Assembly (NCBI GenBank): GCA_018389105.1
Contig: JACATO010001531.1
Location: 62,001 to 126,000, forward strand
Direction: 5' to 3'
DNA length: 64,000 nt
Origin: Nautilus pompilius
Lineage: Eukaryota > Mollusca > Cephalopoda > Nautilida > Nautilidae
Positions 1 to 12,720 of this stretch are shown here, piece after piece. A model generated the notes under the pieces. That model was not told the origin of the DNA. It saw only the letters and a program-made list of their open reading frames with translations, and ran no database searches. The first letter of the stretch is position 1. Each line of letters opens with the position of its first letter. The translations under genes and the position numbers were made by a program.

Positions 1-1276
1 TCTCCATAACCCAGGCTATATTTTAGGCTACAATTACATGGAATCCAATTTTTTTCTGCCCATTATCACAGTTGTCATTTAGCTGGAGCAAAGCCATAAT
101 GGATTATAGGAATCTTTATATGCATTCTTGTGTAGATTATAGACCTGTGAGTTTCTAATGACAAATCATCAGTAACATCGAAAAGGCTTTTAAAAGATTA
201 TTTTTTTTTGGAATAAATAAATCTTTTGTGCTATAATTTCTCAGAAAAAGTTATGTATGAATAATGTGAATTTTGCAAAGCCTGTAATTTTAAAATTATA
301 ATTATGCTAGTGTTTAAGCTGACATTTGTAGTAATTAGAGCTTGTCTATTAATCAGGATCTGGTGTTAAGACTCTTCTGATTGGTCTATTCATTTCAGCT
401 ATGAATATGCTGGCATGTCTTTTTTGCCAGTTTTTTGTATTTTTGTTTTGTTGTTGTGTGTTTACTTGTTGGTTTTTTACTGTATCTGCTTTGGATAAAA
501 TATTTAAGATGGGCATGTTTTTTTTTTCTCTTATGCTCTGAAGCCATTATAGATCTGCTAAAACATTTTACAATTTTGTTATGTAAAGAATTGATTTTTA
601 TTACTATGTAAATAGTCTATGGTCCCTCCTTTTTTATTTTGCATACATATTGTGATTAATTACATGCGCCGTTTATTGTTCAGTGTGATTATAAAAATAT
701 TAAATACAAACCTACTTGTTTGGATCTTTAATCTGTTATCTTCCAATGTTGTAGTTCTCTTCTGTGGCAGTGTGGCGTGTAATTAGATAAGGAATTTTAA
801 TCTACTTTAGTTGAGCTGGTAATCATATTATAGAATCTGCCCAGAGATGATAGCATAGGTCAGCTGCAGCTGCAAAGAAAGGTTTTCATTATTTTTATGG
901 AATCTAATTAAACAGTGTCATGAAAAATACACTCAGCCACAGTTTTTTTGTTTTTTTTTAAAATCCTACACTAATATGTGGTTTGTAATTGCAAAGCACA
1001 GGCAATAGGTAGACTGCTACATTGTACAGATGGACAGATATCATATAAGAAGATTATGGTAGTAAGGATCAAATTATGATTTTCCATCTGATACCTAGAA
1101 ATGGCAGAAATTTGGTAACCCTATTAGCATGTGTTCAGTGTAATGAATGAGGTGTTTTAAACAAAACTTGAAAACTCCATTTCTTTTGAATATAAAAATT
1201 GGTGAAGGAGCAGGAAAAATTCTTATTTCTGCTGCATTACAAGTTTTCTTTAATTATTTGTTTTTATGTTTACCAG
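1..1276 (+). other. Intron of the Rab32/38-like gene
   Basis: This AT-rich stretch ends in a pyrimidine-rich tract and an AG directly before the Rab exon, so it is the 3' part of an intron. The exon encoding the earlier G-box motifs (P-loop, switch regions, NKxD) must lie upstream of the window. I see no other coding signal here, only poly-T runs. Confidence 0.75.
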
Positions 1277-1420
1277 TGTGATCAGACAAAAGAAGGATTG
1301 GTGAACAACACAGAACAAATGGATGAGTTTTGCAAGGAGAAAGGCTTCATTGGTTGGTTTGAGACATCTGCAAAAGAAAACATAAATATTGATGATGCAG
1401 CCAGGTTTCTTGTTACACAG
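1277..1420 (+). CDS. Rab32/Rab38-type small GTPase, penultimate exon
   Basis: The exon encodes 48 residues in phase 0. It begins with CDQ, the remainder of the NKCDQ guanine-specificity motif split by the intron. It continues through FCKEKGF and WFETSAKENINIDDAARFL, which holds the G5 SAK box and the following helix. WFETSAK-NINI is characteristic of the Rab32/Rab38 (and Rab29) branch. The acceptor is a T-rich tract ending in CAG at 1276 and the donor CAG|GTAAAT follows 1420. Rab32-type GTPases cycle between GTP and GDP on melanosomes, lysosome-related organelles and mitochondria-associated membranes. Rab32 and Rab38 cannot be separated on this fragment. Confidence 0.9.
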
Positions 1421-4229
1421 GTAAATTCTGATGTACCCAATCGCTATATTATCTAATTTAGGGGAAGATTGAAATTTTGACCCTCCATCTCTCCATATTT
1501 CTTCATGGTTCCAAATTTTTAAAATCTTTGTTTTTTTTTTTTTAAACTATTATTTGCTTTTTTAATTGTGCCAAAAAATGAAAGAAAGATAAACAACCAG
1601 AATGATGTTTATAAATAAGCTTTAAAGAAATATTTATTAGTGCAATTTTTTTTTTTTTTTTACTGAATGTTGCTATTGTTAAAGTGGAAAGCTATGATTG
1701 CCTTGGTACTTTTAGTTGGAAAAGGCTAAATTTAGTAATATTGAGTAGTATAATGTTTCTTTAATTTTTAAAAGTGATTAAGTTTTAATATTCCATCTTT
1801 GATGTCATACTTGAATATTTTGTTTTATTATCAAATTTTGAAAAAAAAAATAAATGGCAGCTAAAAACATACAAAAGTAAAAGCGGATGAATGAATATTT
1901 TGAAACTATAGTAAGTTTAGTACCATCAGAAGACCATGCCTATTGTGAAAGAGAATGGAAGTTTTATGAAATAAGCTTTGGATATCTGATAAGTTTGAAG
2001 TTTTAAATCAGAACAAGATGTAGCCATTATCTTGAGATCATGATTTTTAAAATGCTGAATTTTCTCTGCCACACAGATACAATATGAATCTCTCATGGAC
2101 ACACCAGATGTTCTTAAGAGAATGTTATATGGCCCTTAAAATGAAAAAAATGCATTCTATTGCAAGTCAAAAATGTAACTTTAAGTCTCAAATAAGGATT
2201 AAGTGTAGATCAAAGCTTAAAGATTGAAATTCAAAAATAAAAGGGGGAATTATTAAATAGTTAACCTGTTTAGGAACACCACACACAGTCTTTTAGAGTA
2301 AACATAGTTTTGAGAGTACTTTATGTACATTTGATCAATAAAAAATTTTTGAAAGCCACTCAGTTGTAAAGTTCAGGGAAAAAAGGACACTTTATCAAAA
2401 TTAACAAAAAAAAAACAACAAATTGTTTAGGCATTATATAATAAAAATAAAAACCAATAGTTTTGTCTTATTTTCATATAAATCCTATTTTTGTTTCATA
2501 ATAAGGCCCATGAATGTAGGTTTATGATATACAGTTTTATCAAGAAAATTATCAGTGTGGCTACAGAGGGTTTTAAGAAAAGACAGCTTCTCATCAATCT
2601 CAACCTCCAAAGTAAACCTTCATGTTGATTATTAAGTCATTGTAAGAAGTTACTAAGCAGAAACAGCTGTAGGAAGCAATTCAAATGTATTGTAGTCAGT
2701 TGTATAGTTACAGAAACAATCCTCAATAAAATAGACAAGAATGAGAACCCATAGCAACATCATCAGTTTGTACATACAAACTTGTTATTTAAAATAAAAC
2801 AGTTTTCCAACTCTAATATGGAGGCACAATTTTTTAAAATTTATATAGCATTTTGGTTGTATGTGCATAAGTTAGTTTACATGTTGACATCAAACTAAGG
2901 TATAGCTTGAAATATTCATTTAGTTAAATTCTTTTGCATTTGTTTACTGATACTTTTTAAATTTAAGTTTAACTTTACCGATTATTGTTATCATTCGTGT
3001 AAAATATTAACTTGTTTTTTTTTTCAGTGGTTTATTTAGATATAGTGTACAAAAGTCTCAGACTTTCTGCTTTCAATACCTTGTATGGAAAAGTGTTTCC
3101 TGTGGAATCAAAATGATTAATAAGGAAAGCATTTTTAATGTCTAATCATGATTGTATATTATACTTCTGAATTTTATTATCTTTTTTGCCACTAGTGTCA
3201 AAGAACGCATCTAGCTTTATGCATTCTTTTCCAGAAAAGATTTTTAGAATTTTAACCATGTGATCATAAAAATGCCTGTAAACCAAACTAGATGACCAAA
3301 GTCTCTATTTTTTCTTCATTGTTGAAATTACATACATTTCTTCTCCTGCTCTCTCTGAATCTTTTTAAAGATATTCACTGTATATTCTTAATACACCATG
3401 TATTCAATGCAGAACTGCATACTCTAAAAATGTGCCTAACAAAATAATGCATATGAACCAGTAACTGACATTTTAAATTGTTTTCTTTTTATCCTGTCAC
3501 TACTAATCTCAGAACTGTGAAATTAGAATGGGTTAATAGACAACATGTCAATTAATAAAAGTAACTTTGAAATAATAATTAAAATGTCAAGAAAAAACAG
3601 GGTTTCCTAGTGAAAGTAAACCGTGCTCTTACATTGGTTGAAATATAGTGCATTATGGCCAAACAACACTGTTTTCACCATAGTTTCTTGAAAATATGAA
3701 TCTTTGTCACATGGTTCAAAAAGAATTATTTGAGAGATACCTCATATCTACATTTCTCTGTAAAAACCATCAACATGTCTCTGAGCAATTTAATTTATGT
3801 TCAACAGGGAGTGACATTCAGCCAATAGTTCGTACAAGACCTAGATTTTTTAGATGAATGACATCTGAATTTTTCTTTTGTTTAGGATTTTTATTGGCTT
3901 TTTGGTAGATTGTTTATGGAATTCTTATTTATACAACAATTTAAAATCTAATTCTCCTTTCTACATGTCAAAACATTTCGCTTTTGTCTGTCTGTCTGTC
4001 TCACACTCAGCATTTTCATGCAACATTTAATCTTTTAACTGCTGCTGCATATACCCCATTTTTCATGGTAAGACCTGCACTAGTGTATTTATTGCCTGTA
4101 CAACCCTAACATCCCAGTTTCAAGTTTTACATCAACACCTCGAGATGTAGTTATTCCATGACCTAGAATAATGCAGGAGTTTCATTATTTCACCCTATTT
4201 TGTGTTTGTTTTTTTTTCAAAATATTTTA

Positions 4230-4362
4230 GAGGAATTCCCTAGCAGTATGCATCCCTGCAGCTTCCACTGATGGTGCTAGAAGTTGGGTACTAGAATTTT
4301 CCACCTTGTTAATGAGGGTCACACTGAGAAAAAGATTGGGAACCACTACCCGACTTAGTTTT
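4230..4362. repeat. hAT-like element end (solo terminal fragment)
   Basis: The reverse complement of 4335-4362 reads GTAGTGGTTCCCAATCTTTT, followed by GTGTGACCCTCATT. This is the usual form of hAT-family terminal inverted repeats (AGTGGTTCCCAA... then a GACCC block). The partner end was not found nearby, so this is probably a relic of a non-autonomous element. Confidence 0.4.
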
Positions 4363-4770
4363 TTAGAGTTAGGTGATAATACACAATGAGATAGTGCACA
4401 AAATGGTCTTTTTATAAAGTTTACTGAAAAAACAACTAAATAATTTGATTATAGGTGTGATGGTTTTAATTTGAAGTAAATAATATATTGTCATTATTAT
4501 TATTATTAACCAAATATGAAGTATACTTGAAAAATATTTTAGAAAGAAGTCAAAGAAATTTATTGCTATCTAGAATGTGAGCTTCTCTTATAGAGTGAAC
4601 AATAAACACATCCATGGTGAATGACTATTATGATACTGTAAACATACAAGTTAATCTAAAATTATGAAATGCATAGCACATTAAACCTATGACTTGCTGT
4701 TATTGAGAGATAAATTGCTTATAGACATAATACATTCATGGTATACCATATGGCAATAATGCCTTTAGTA

Positions 4771-6012
4771 TTAGGTCATTGCAAAAGTTTTGTCAGTTTT
4801 AATATTATGTTAATTTGATGCTCATTTTTGCATCCTTGTGAAGGTGTATATAGATAAGTTATATATCATTTTGTAGCATGTGCTTTGATATACATTATGC
4901 AAAACCTACCCTTTTAAAAAGCATAAAATAGATATTTGTTTCAGTGTTCTGAGTGAAGCATGGATAGAAAAGTTTTTTGTGCCATTTTGCTTCACAAGTT
5001 CAAACTAGGCCACAAAGCAAGCATGGGGCGAGGACACAGCAAATGAGCACTCAGTACAACGATGGTTTGCAAAGTTTCAATCAGGAGATGTGAGCCTCAA
5101 AGATAAGGAACATAGCAGACATCCTTCAAACTGCAATGACAACTGTCTGAATGCCTCATCTGAAGCCAATCCAAGAAAAATAGTGAGAGAAATTGCTGGA
5201 GAGCTTGACGCAAGCACTGAAACTGTTTCCTGGCATCTTGACGCAATCAACCAGGTGAAAAGGCTTGACAAGTGAGTGCTTCACAAGTTGAATGAACAAC
5301 GACAAATTTTTCGATTGGAGATCTGTTCTTCGCTTGTCATAAGAAACAAAAACGTCCCATTTCTTGACCGAATCATTATGTGTGGTGAAAAATCGATCCT
5401 TTACGACAATCGCAAACAATCAGCACAGTGGCTCAACAGAGACAAGGCACCTAACCACATTCCAAAACCAAGCCTCCACCCAAAGAAGTTTATGGTCACT
5501 GTTTGGTGGACTGCAACTGGTGTCATGCACTATAACTTCTTTAACTTGGTGAAACTATCACAGCTGAACTGAAAGGTACTGTTGTGAATTAAATGTTGCT
5601 CATCAGAAACTCTCCCAATGACAGTGGCATTGGCAAATCGAAGAAACCCAATCCTGCTGTCTGACAATACTGGTCATGTTGCAAAAGTGTCTCTTCAGAA
5701 ACTGAACACGTTGGGGTATGAAGTTCTCCCTCACCCATCCTATTCACCAGACCTTTCTCCCACAGATAACCTTTTCAAAGACCTCGACAGCTTCCTCTGT
5801 ATGAAATTCTTCTCCAACAAAGAAGCAATTGAAACTACTTTCCAACAGTTTATCAACTACAGAAATCCAGATTTTTTTCAAAATGGTATAAATGCACTTG
5901 TAACTCATTGGCAGAAGTGTATTGATTGTAATGGAACTTACTTTGATTAATAATCTTCACATTCAGCAACAACATAAAATCTCATTGTTGCAGTAAAAAA
6001 GCCGACAAAACT
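4771..6012 (+). mobile_element. mariner element, family A copy 1
   Basis: A Tc1/mariner element of about 1.24 kb lies in the last Rab intron. The left inverted repeat starts after a TA at 4769-4770 and contains GCAAAAGTTTTGTCAGTTTT. On the right only the inner part, GCCGACAAAACTT, remains before unrelated sequence, so the outer end of that repeat is lost. It encodes a broken transposase on the + strand and is the same family as the element at 22771-24000. Confidence 0.9.
4960..5950 (+). pseudogene. mariner transposase (family A), broken
   Basis: The relic starts MDRKVFCAILLHKFKLGHKA and shifts frame soon after, then continues in other frames at 5090-5275, 5276-5572 and 5618-5950. The N-terminal helix-turn-helix region is recognisable. 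The D34D catalytic part is degraded: the second aspartate sits in LSDNTGHV where HDNAPCH is expected, and the third in SPDLSPTDNLF. The C-terminal end WQKCIDCNGTYFD is typical of mariner. Frameshifts and stops make it inactive. Confidence 0.88.
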
Positions 6013-6146
6013 TAGAATTTTCTCTTTTAATGGATTCTTCTTAATGGATTTCATGTGTGGGAATTTTATTTTATTTCAAAGATTTTAGAGAGTTTTTAGG
6101 ATATTTGTAATTTTTTAGAATAAAATTTCACATTTCTCAATTTCAG

Positions 6147-6260
6147 ATCTTACAGAATGATGAGTCTCTTAAAAATGGTGTTGAAAATACTGATAAAGAC
6201 AAGATAAATTTGGATTCAAATAACACTGTGCGAAAGGCAAAGAAATCACTCTGTTGCTGA
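6147..6260 (+). CDS. Rab32/Rab38-type small GTPase, last exon
   Basis: The exon encodes the hypervariable C-terminal tail: 37 residues starting ILQNDES and ending AKKSLCC, then TGA at 6258-6260. The terminal double cysteine is the geranylgeranylation signal that anchors Rab proteins to membranes. Phase 0 joins it exactly to the exon ending at 1420, giving FLVTQ-ILQNDES; the vertebrate protein has FLVEKI at the same place. A TTTCTCAATTTCAG acceptor precedes it. The tail is rich in N, D and K, as in family members. The ORF is clean and looks functional. Confidence 0.9.
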   Translation: MLQNDESLKNGVENTDKDKINLDSNNTVRKAKKSLCC

Positions 6261-6680
6261 TGTGCTTTCTGTATGATAATATCAGCACATGATTATTTAG
6301 TTCATTCATATTTTCACTGCACATTGAAAGACTCTAAATTTTGGAATGCTAAATTAGAGGAAATAACATTTTATTAACAAAATCTTTATATTTATATTAT
6401 AATCCACACTATATTATTATTAAATTGAAAGTGTATAAGTTTGAAGCTACAAACAGATTTTTCTAAGAAAGTGTTGAAACTAAAAATTTTCCTGGTGGGG
6501 GTATTATTTTAATTTATCTCCCTTTAATTTTTTTTTTTTTTGATAAATTTAAATGTGATTTTTCAGTGTTTTGCTGATTTCATCAATTTCCATTTTCATT
6601 CATTTTTAAACTGGGAGCAGATTTTTACTAATTGTTATAAACAAAAGTAAGCAGCAGACTGACTTTCCAAGACTCTGCAA

Positions 6681-6686
6681 AATAAA
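6681..6686 (+). terminator. Candidate poly(A) signal of the Rab gene
   Basis: This AATAAA lies about 420 bases after the stop codon and is followed by a T-rich stretch. Other AATAAA motifs follow further on in this AT-rich sequence, so the true cleavage site is uncertain. Confidence 0.4.
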
Positions 6687-9600
6687 GCTTTAGTATTTTT
6701 TGGTTGCTTTTTTATTTCCAAAGGTAATTAAGATGCAAAATTGTGAACCTTGTAATAACCAACACATTTTCAAGGTAAATACAGACTTATGCAGTTTCAG
6801 GTTGTGCATGTGTTTTTAGTGGTCCAATTTCAACATTAGCCATTATTGCGAAAAATTAGGCTTTTTAAATTATTTTTTATGTAAGTAAAACAGCAACACA
6901 TTTAAATTTGTTTTAATATAACCAACTCAGACAAAGTATCCATGACCAATACTAGCAAAAACATTTGTTTTGATGACAAATTTTAAAAAGTATTTTCTTT
7001 GTAATATTTTAAGTTATTAAATAGATTTTTTTATAACTGCAATTTTCTTGCACCCTGGTTATGCAAAAGATTTTTTTTAAAAAGAGACTTTATTTCAAAC
7101 TTTTTTGACTAAGTCATTAAATGAACAGCCAAAAGTTTGAAATGTTTACTTTTTACTCTCTGTTTTTGTTGTTTTCTTAGTACTCAACTGTATAAGATGG
7201 AAAATATTCTAAGTTAGTTTGACTCAGTTAAAAAAAAAATTTTTTTTTTACTATTAGCTGACTCTAGAGGCCCATAGTATTTTACTGGCATCACTTATCA
7301 GAGAACAGAATATACAGTAATGACGAAAAGTGGCAAAATACTTATTAAATCTCTAAATTCATTTTTAAAATAAATTATTTGTTTGGTAAATTTTTCAAAG
7401 TAACAGAACACCTGTATACATTTCATCAGATTTCAATTGACTGTATTTTGTTTTATTTTACACATATACAATTTTGTAAGTTTATGGTTTAATATTTCAT
7501 TCTAAAGAAAAATGTTGTTTTATAGAAATGGAAAATATTAAATGCATACATATCTTCTTGTGCCTTTAAAAATTGTTAAATTAAAATGCATTAATATTTC
7601 TTTTTGTAATTAAAAAAATTAAGTATTAACCAATAAGTTATCGAATAGTTGTTTGGCATTATTTGTGTTGATTTATTTTTTACATGTATTTTCTTATCAT
7701 CACTTAGTTTTGCTATTATTTTCTTGATACTATGTGGTCTCGGTGAACTTTGCATAATTTTTAGAACCGATTTTAATAAATTTGTATCAGCAATATCAGG
7801 GTGGATTGCCTTTTAATTGACTTCCCCTGGATCTATTTTAGATACTATGCAGTATTTCAACTGTGGTACTTTGACTTTGTGTTGTCATGGTGTGTTTTGT
7901 TCTAGCTTTGTTGTCTTTATTACACACAATACTTCAATATCTTGATGGTGTGCATTGTTTTTGTCTGGTACCATACTAACATGTGTTTTCCTTGTTTTGA
8001 CAAATTGTAAATCAGATTTTGGAATGATAAAAACCCATTTGTGTGCATAGCAGTTGACAGATGTTGAAGACTGCTGGATGGGCACTCAACTGGCAGAGTC
8101 TTTCCTTGATCAGAATATCATCCAAAGGATTCTTGTTTGCAAACCATTAAGTGCCACTCTTAAAGCTGCTAAACATGCTAGGCTGAAATTGCAGCACTTT
8201 TAGAATTCATCATATAAGTGATTAGCAACTAAAATTGGAATTATCTGCATAGGTAACAGCTATGCGTAAACACTCTTTGCCATTCAGTTTTATTTTATAT
8301 TAACAAATTCTCATAAGTTAGTTTTATTTTATTTTTTTTCCTCCCCCTACCCATGTTGTCATTAGCATGGTGAAGAGAAAGCCTACTTTCATATCATGCA
8401 CTAAATGTTAAATGTTTTAGAAATGATTTTAGAGTTGTTACAGTGGAATTTTAAGTCATGCTGTAGTCATTGGAATCGTTGGGATTACAGAGCATCATTT
8501 GCTACATATGTTAGTTTCATTCAAAATCTTTTTGAAAATAACTAAATGCTGGTGAAAAATTTAGTCTGGAAGCTAGCATACTCGATATGAGATTGAGGGA
8601 GGGGTATTGCATTTTTTTAAAAAAGAAAAAAATGGTTTATCATAGTTTTGGGTAGTTGTCTTATACTAATTTGTTCTTGCATAATTTCATCAGTGGTCAT
8701 TGCCTATAGCATCTTTCTTTATTTCCCCTGCAACACCTGCTTCTGTTATCAAAGCTTAACACAAAGATGATCCATGTCATTTAATCATGGTGGATATCTT
8801 GAGTTTATGCCCAAATAGTTTAAGAATCATCATCACTATGCATTCTCTTTTCTTAGGGATGTAAACCACGATGTCTTTCTGCCTCCTTGTAATAACCACT
8901 AAATCTTTCTGACTTCCACAATCATGGCAGTTAGCTACACTATAGTACAATTCCTGTAACAGCAGAATTTCTGATATCTTTACAAATGATTTCTGCAGTC
9001 AGCAGCACATTGCATCTCTCTGGATATGGAGTTGTTTGAAAAGTCTCATCCTGCTCAGCTCTGAATCTTTTCTGAATTACTTTCCTGTATGGTTTCATCA
9101 TGTTTCTTTTTTAACAATTGATTATAATACAAATTTTTATATTTTTACTGTCAATGTGTTCCTATAAACACAGTTCCATGCTGGTCTGTGAAGGAAATTT
9201 TATTTTAATGACTGACTGGGCTTGCTTTTAGAAACCAATTTATTAAAATACTAAAAAGAAAAATTTTTTTAATTATGGAACTGATTCATTCGTTTGTTTT
9301 CTTTCCCTGTGTGTATATACTGAGTGTTTTTTTTAAATTTTAAAAAAAATAAAACTGTATTAACATTTTTTTTCTAAATTGGTTTAAAGTTAAGTAGTTT
9401 GTCTATTGATTTGTTCATAATCATTAACAAAGTTTAGAAATCTCATTTTCTCTAACTGGAAAGTTTTAAACATTCTATCAGCTCTTAAAATAAATCTGTC
9501 TTGGAGTGAGAGAATGGCAGGGTTAAAGAGAAGGGAAGACCATATTACACCCAGTGATGTAGAGAGAACTTGCTCGTGTCATATTTTGCTAAGGTCCTTT

Positions 9601-11645
9601 GGCTATCCTGGATAACTTATATCCTGAACTATGACATTACTTTGTGGTCTAGCACCTGTATTCATGACTTCAAGACATAGGATAGGAATGTGATACCAGT
9701 GGTTGGTAGGTAGCCTGACAGAGAAGACCAAGAGAAATTTATCACAATATTTGAAAAAAGCTATAATAATATCACTTCAAAAGGCATGGAAGTCTATCTG
9801 CATGGTTTTGTATAAAATGAAAATTATGCTATATTCTGTATTTTATTTTTTTAACTTTTTATATTTAAAAAATAAAATGTGGACATAGAATTGCTTCAAA
9901 TGCTATTAAACTATGGTTTTGTCTCCCTAAAAATGTCTTAATACATCCACAGTAAATACTGTAGTAAAGATTATTGCACTTTACGAAAAGAACAGAGATA
10001 TTAATCAATTGTTTTTATTAGCAAATGGGTTTGTTATTTGAACTGCCCTTTAAGTTTGTATATGATAGTTTGAAATATTGTATCTTTTTTATGCCAAAAT
10101 TGAAAGCCAGCAAAATGAATCCTGTATAAAAAAGAGTCAAATATTATCTACAAAACACCCCTACCATAGTTGTTTCCTTTGTTAGAAACACCTCGAGTTT
10201 TTTGAGCAGAAGATTAGAAATATCTGAAAAACCACAACTTCATGAGGCTCATCACTCAGAACATGCACATCAAATGAGTGATTTATTTGATGAAGATAGA
10301 CAGTTAAAACCAATTGTATAGTGGTCCTAGTATTGCCTTTGTTGTGTTTTTTAAATATAAAAATGAAAAAATTAATGTTAAAACTGAGGATACAGATGTC
10401 ATTATTGCAGACTATAGCATTTGTAAAATATTTATTTCTGTATGCAAAGCCTGACACAGTACCATTCTCCTTAATATAGCCCTTTGTAATAGCAAATCTA
10501 ATGATTCAATGCCATGTGTGCTGCATTCACGTGTGTGAAATGTATAGCCAGTTCAACACAAATACTGATTCTAGGTTGGCACATAAGCTGCATGTGTGCA
10601 TTACATGCATATTTCTCAGCAAAGTAAGATAAAAGCAAGGTTATTAGACCTAAAAGAACAGGTCTTGGAGCTGAAAGCACATGTAGTTGGAACTCAAAAA
10701 GATGTCCCTTGGACTAGCCAACTGGTGAGTTAAAGCAAACAAAAAGTTTTCAAAAGAAAATTGGAAATTTTAGAAGAAGGTTGTCTATTCCCTGCTGACC
10801 AGGTAGGTTGGGTTAATTAATGTAGGTGGTTGAACTGCAAGCTTTTAGTATCATAGCACATGGAACTACCCTGTCACCCTTCATTCTTGTAACTTGTTAT
10901 ATTGCATTACAGGGTAACATTTAGAGTTTTGTAGATTTTTGCATTGTCTGAAAACTTGGATACAAAACATGCTAAATAAGAGAGAAAGAAACAAAAGTAA
11001 TCTAGCCACTTTCCAACTAGGAGTACTAGGATTGAGTTGCCCTCTTTTTTTTTCTTCAATATAATTCATGTCTAGGCTCAACAATCAAAATTAATTTCTC
11101 TTGAAATGACTGTTAGATATATTTCATGTTTTTCTTTCTTTTAATTAGGTTAATTTAGCATAATTAAAGCCAATTTGAAATCAGTAACTAAACTATTTTT
11201 CTATTTGTTAATTTAGTTGACCTTTTTTAAATGTAAAATTTTACTGCCAACTGAACAGGCAGCTTCCATCCTTACACTTTTCTCAACATAGTTTTGTATG
11301 TAACATAATTGAAGGTTGCAGAGAACCTAAATTGGTCCAACACTTTTTGAGGTTTAACATTTCCTATTTTTATATATTGTTTTGGGAAATTTTTAATTTT
11401 GTTGTCATTTTATAATCTTAAAAATGATGAAGAGACAGCACATTGGTTTTTCAAAGCACTGAAAGTATAATTCATTTATATTTCTTGCATAATAGCATAT
11501 TACAGTAACTACATCAATTTGTAATTTTCTATAAACTGCACTCATATTTAACTACTTAATGTCAATAACAACAGCAACAATATAATTTAATTCTTAAATT
11601 AATTAATTAATTAAAAAATACAGGTGTCACAAGTATCTCTTTTAA
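6687..11645. other. Rab 3' flank and intergenic DNA, no gene recognised
   Basis: Both strands were scanned. ORFs are short, rich in F, I, K and N and match no family I know. The first kilobase may be extended 3' UTR of the Rab gene. No convincing splice-linked exons or transposase remains were seen. Confidence 0.5.
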
Positions 11646-11817
11646 CCCTTAAGCTGTGGAAGTCGTACTCCCAGGCACTCACCACAAGTAAAAAAAAAAA
11701 AAAATGTTATTTTTAAAAAATGGTTGGGGTTATGTGCTGCACTCGGCCACCCGACGCTCTTCTCGCAAGGAAAATACTATATATTTAATTGCAACGCAGT
11801 TTAAGGATTAATATTTG
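11646..11817. mobile_element. Small MITE with TTAA target-site duplication
   Basis: The 172-bp unit is flanked on both sides by TTAA (11642-11645 and 11818-11821). Its ends are imperfect inverted repeats: CCCTTAAGCTGTGG on the left and TCCTTAAACTGCGT read inward from the right. TTAA duplication with termini starting in C is the piggyBac pattern, so this is probably a piggyBac-type non-autonomous element. It has no coding capacity. Confidence 0.55.
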
Positions 11818-12039
11818 GTTGCGGGGTGTGAGAATACAGAATTTCTCAACTGATTGGAAAAAAAATATTCTAAATTATCTCCCTTCATTCAGTGCGCTGC
11901 TACCTTTAAAAGCTCTTTAGATAATAATACAGATTATAAGGTGAAATATCTTTTTTAAAAATTCTCTATAGATTTTTTTTCCCTTTCATGTAATGCTAAT
12001 TAAAACCATTATTGTTTCAAGATATTTCTCTCTCCTCTT

Positions 12040-12720
12040 TAAAATACTGGCGCATGCGCTCCTCTCTTATTTCGGTGTGGAAGGTGATGGGAGCGAGTGT
12101 ATCTGTGACTTTGAATGCCTTTCTTTTATCTTCCTCCTCAGCCCCCTTTTCTTCTTCCCTATCTCTCGTCTTTCATCCTTTACTGTTGGCGCACTAAGTT
12201 CTTTGCAGCCGGATATTTTCCGCTTCAGTTTGTGACATGGCTGGTGTGACGAGAATACGGCGCGCCTGAGTAAGATGGCGCCCGGGGGGGGGGGATACCA
12301 AGGTAGGTGGGTAGCCATCTTCGCTGATAACTAGTTTTCAATCCGATCGGCTGAACTGATTCGGAAACCTGGCTGCTTAGAACCTGTGTTTTTGTGCGCG
12401 CGCGCGCGTCACCGATGATGAGCGAAAGGCGAATACGAGGGCCTCGGGGTTGGCAGTCAGGCGGGCGGGGGATTCTCTTCGGATCCGAGTCCCCGCCCGC
12501 CATCTCAGCCTGGGGACGTTTGTTGTAGTTTCTGGTTTTGTCTGAGGTGACGGCGCTGTGGCGACCTGTTACACCTTGAGAATTGGTGGCGGGACCTCGG
12601 TAGGAACGGCCGTCAGGACGACTCTCGAAACAGCCGCCACCAAATGAGGGGTAACAGAGGGAGAAATCCATGGCTTTACCGTTCTCGACGATATCGGATA
12701 TCACCTATTTACGTGAGCGG
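12040..12720. promoter_or_regulatory. CpG-rich promoter-like region
   Basis: This is a sharp island of CpG-rich sequence in AT-rich DNA, with GCGCGCGCGCG near 12400, many CGs and a pyrimidine tract at 12130-12185. A TAAGATGGCGCC motif at 12271-12282 matches the YY1 consensus (AAGATGGCG) that often marks initiation sites and start codons. The composition resembles the promoters of housekeeping genes. No gene could be attached to it in either direction. The ORFs over it on both strands look like by-products of high GC. Confidence 0.6.
12275..12302 (+). other. Candidate first coding exon (MAPGGGGYQ...)
   Basis: An ATG inside the YY1-like motif opens nine codons, including four glycines from an 11-base G run. 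A near-consensus donor CAAG|GTAGGT follows in phase 1. I could not find the next exon, so this may instead be untranslated leader or chance. It is listed because the start context and the donor both lie in the CpG island. Confidence 0.2.

Larger units (their letters stand above)
1421..6146 (+). other. Last intron of the Rab32/38-like gene
   Basis: The intron runs from GTAAAT at 1421 to a TTTCAG acceptor at 6146. It holds one mariner insertion (4771-6012), a hAT-like terminal fragment near 4230-4362, a short TGTC tandem repeat near 3986 and an ATT repeat near 4490. Otherwise it is AT-rich sequence with no coding signal. Confidence 0.8.

Noticed and set aside
12225..12704. 159-codon - strand ORF over the CpG island
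   Set aside because: High GC makes long open frames by chance. The translation is low in structure (many P, R, S, G), matches no family, and overlaps promoter-type motifs.
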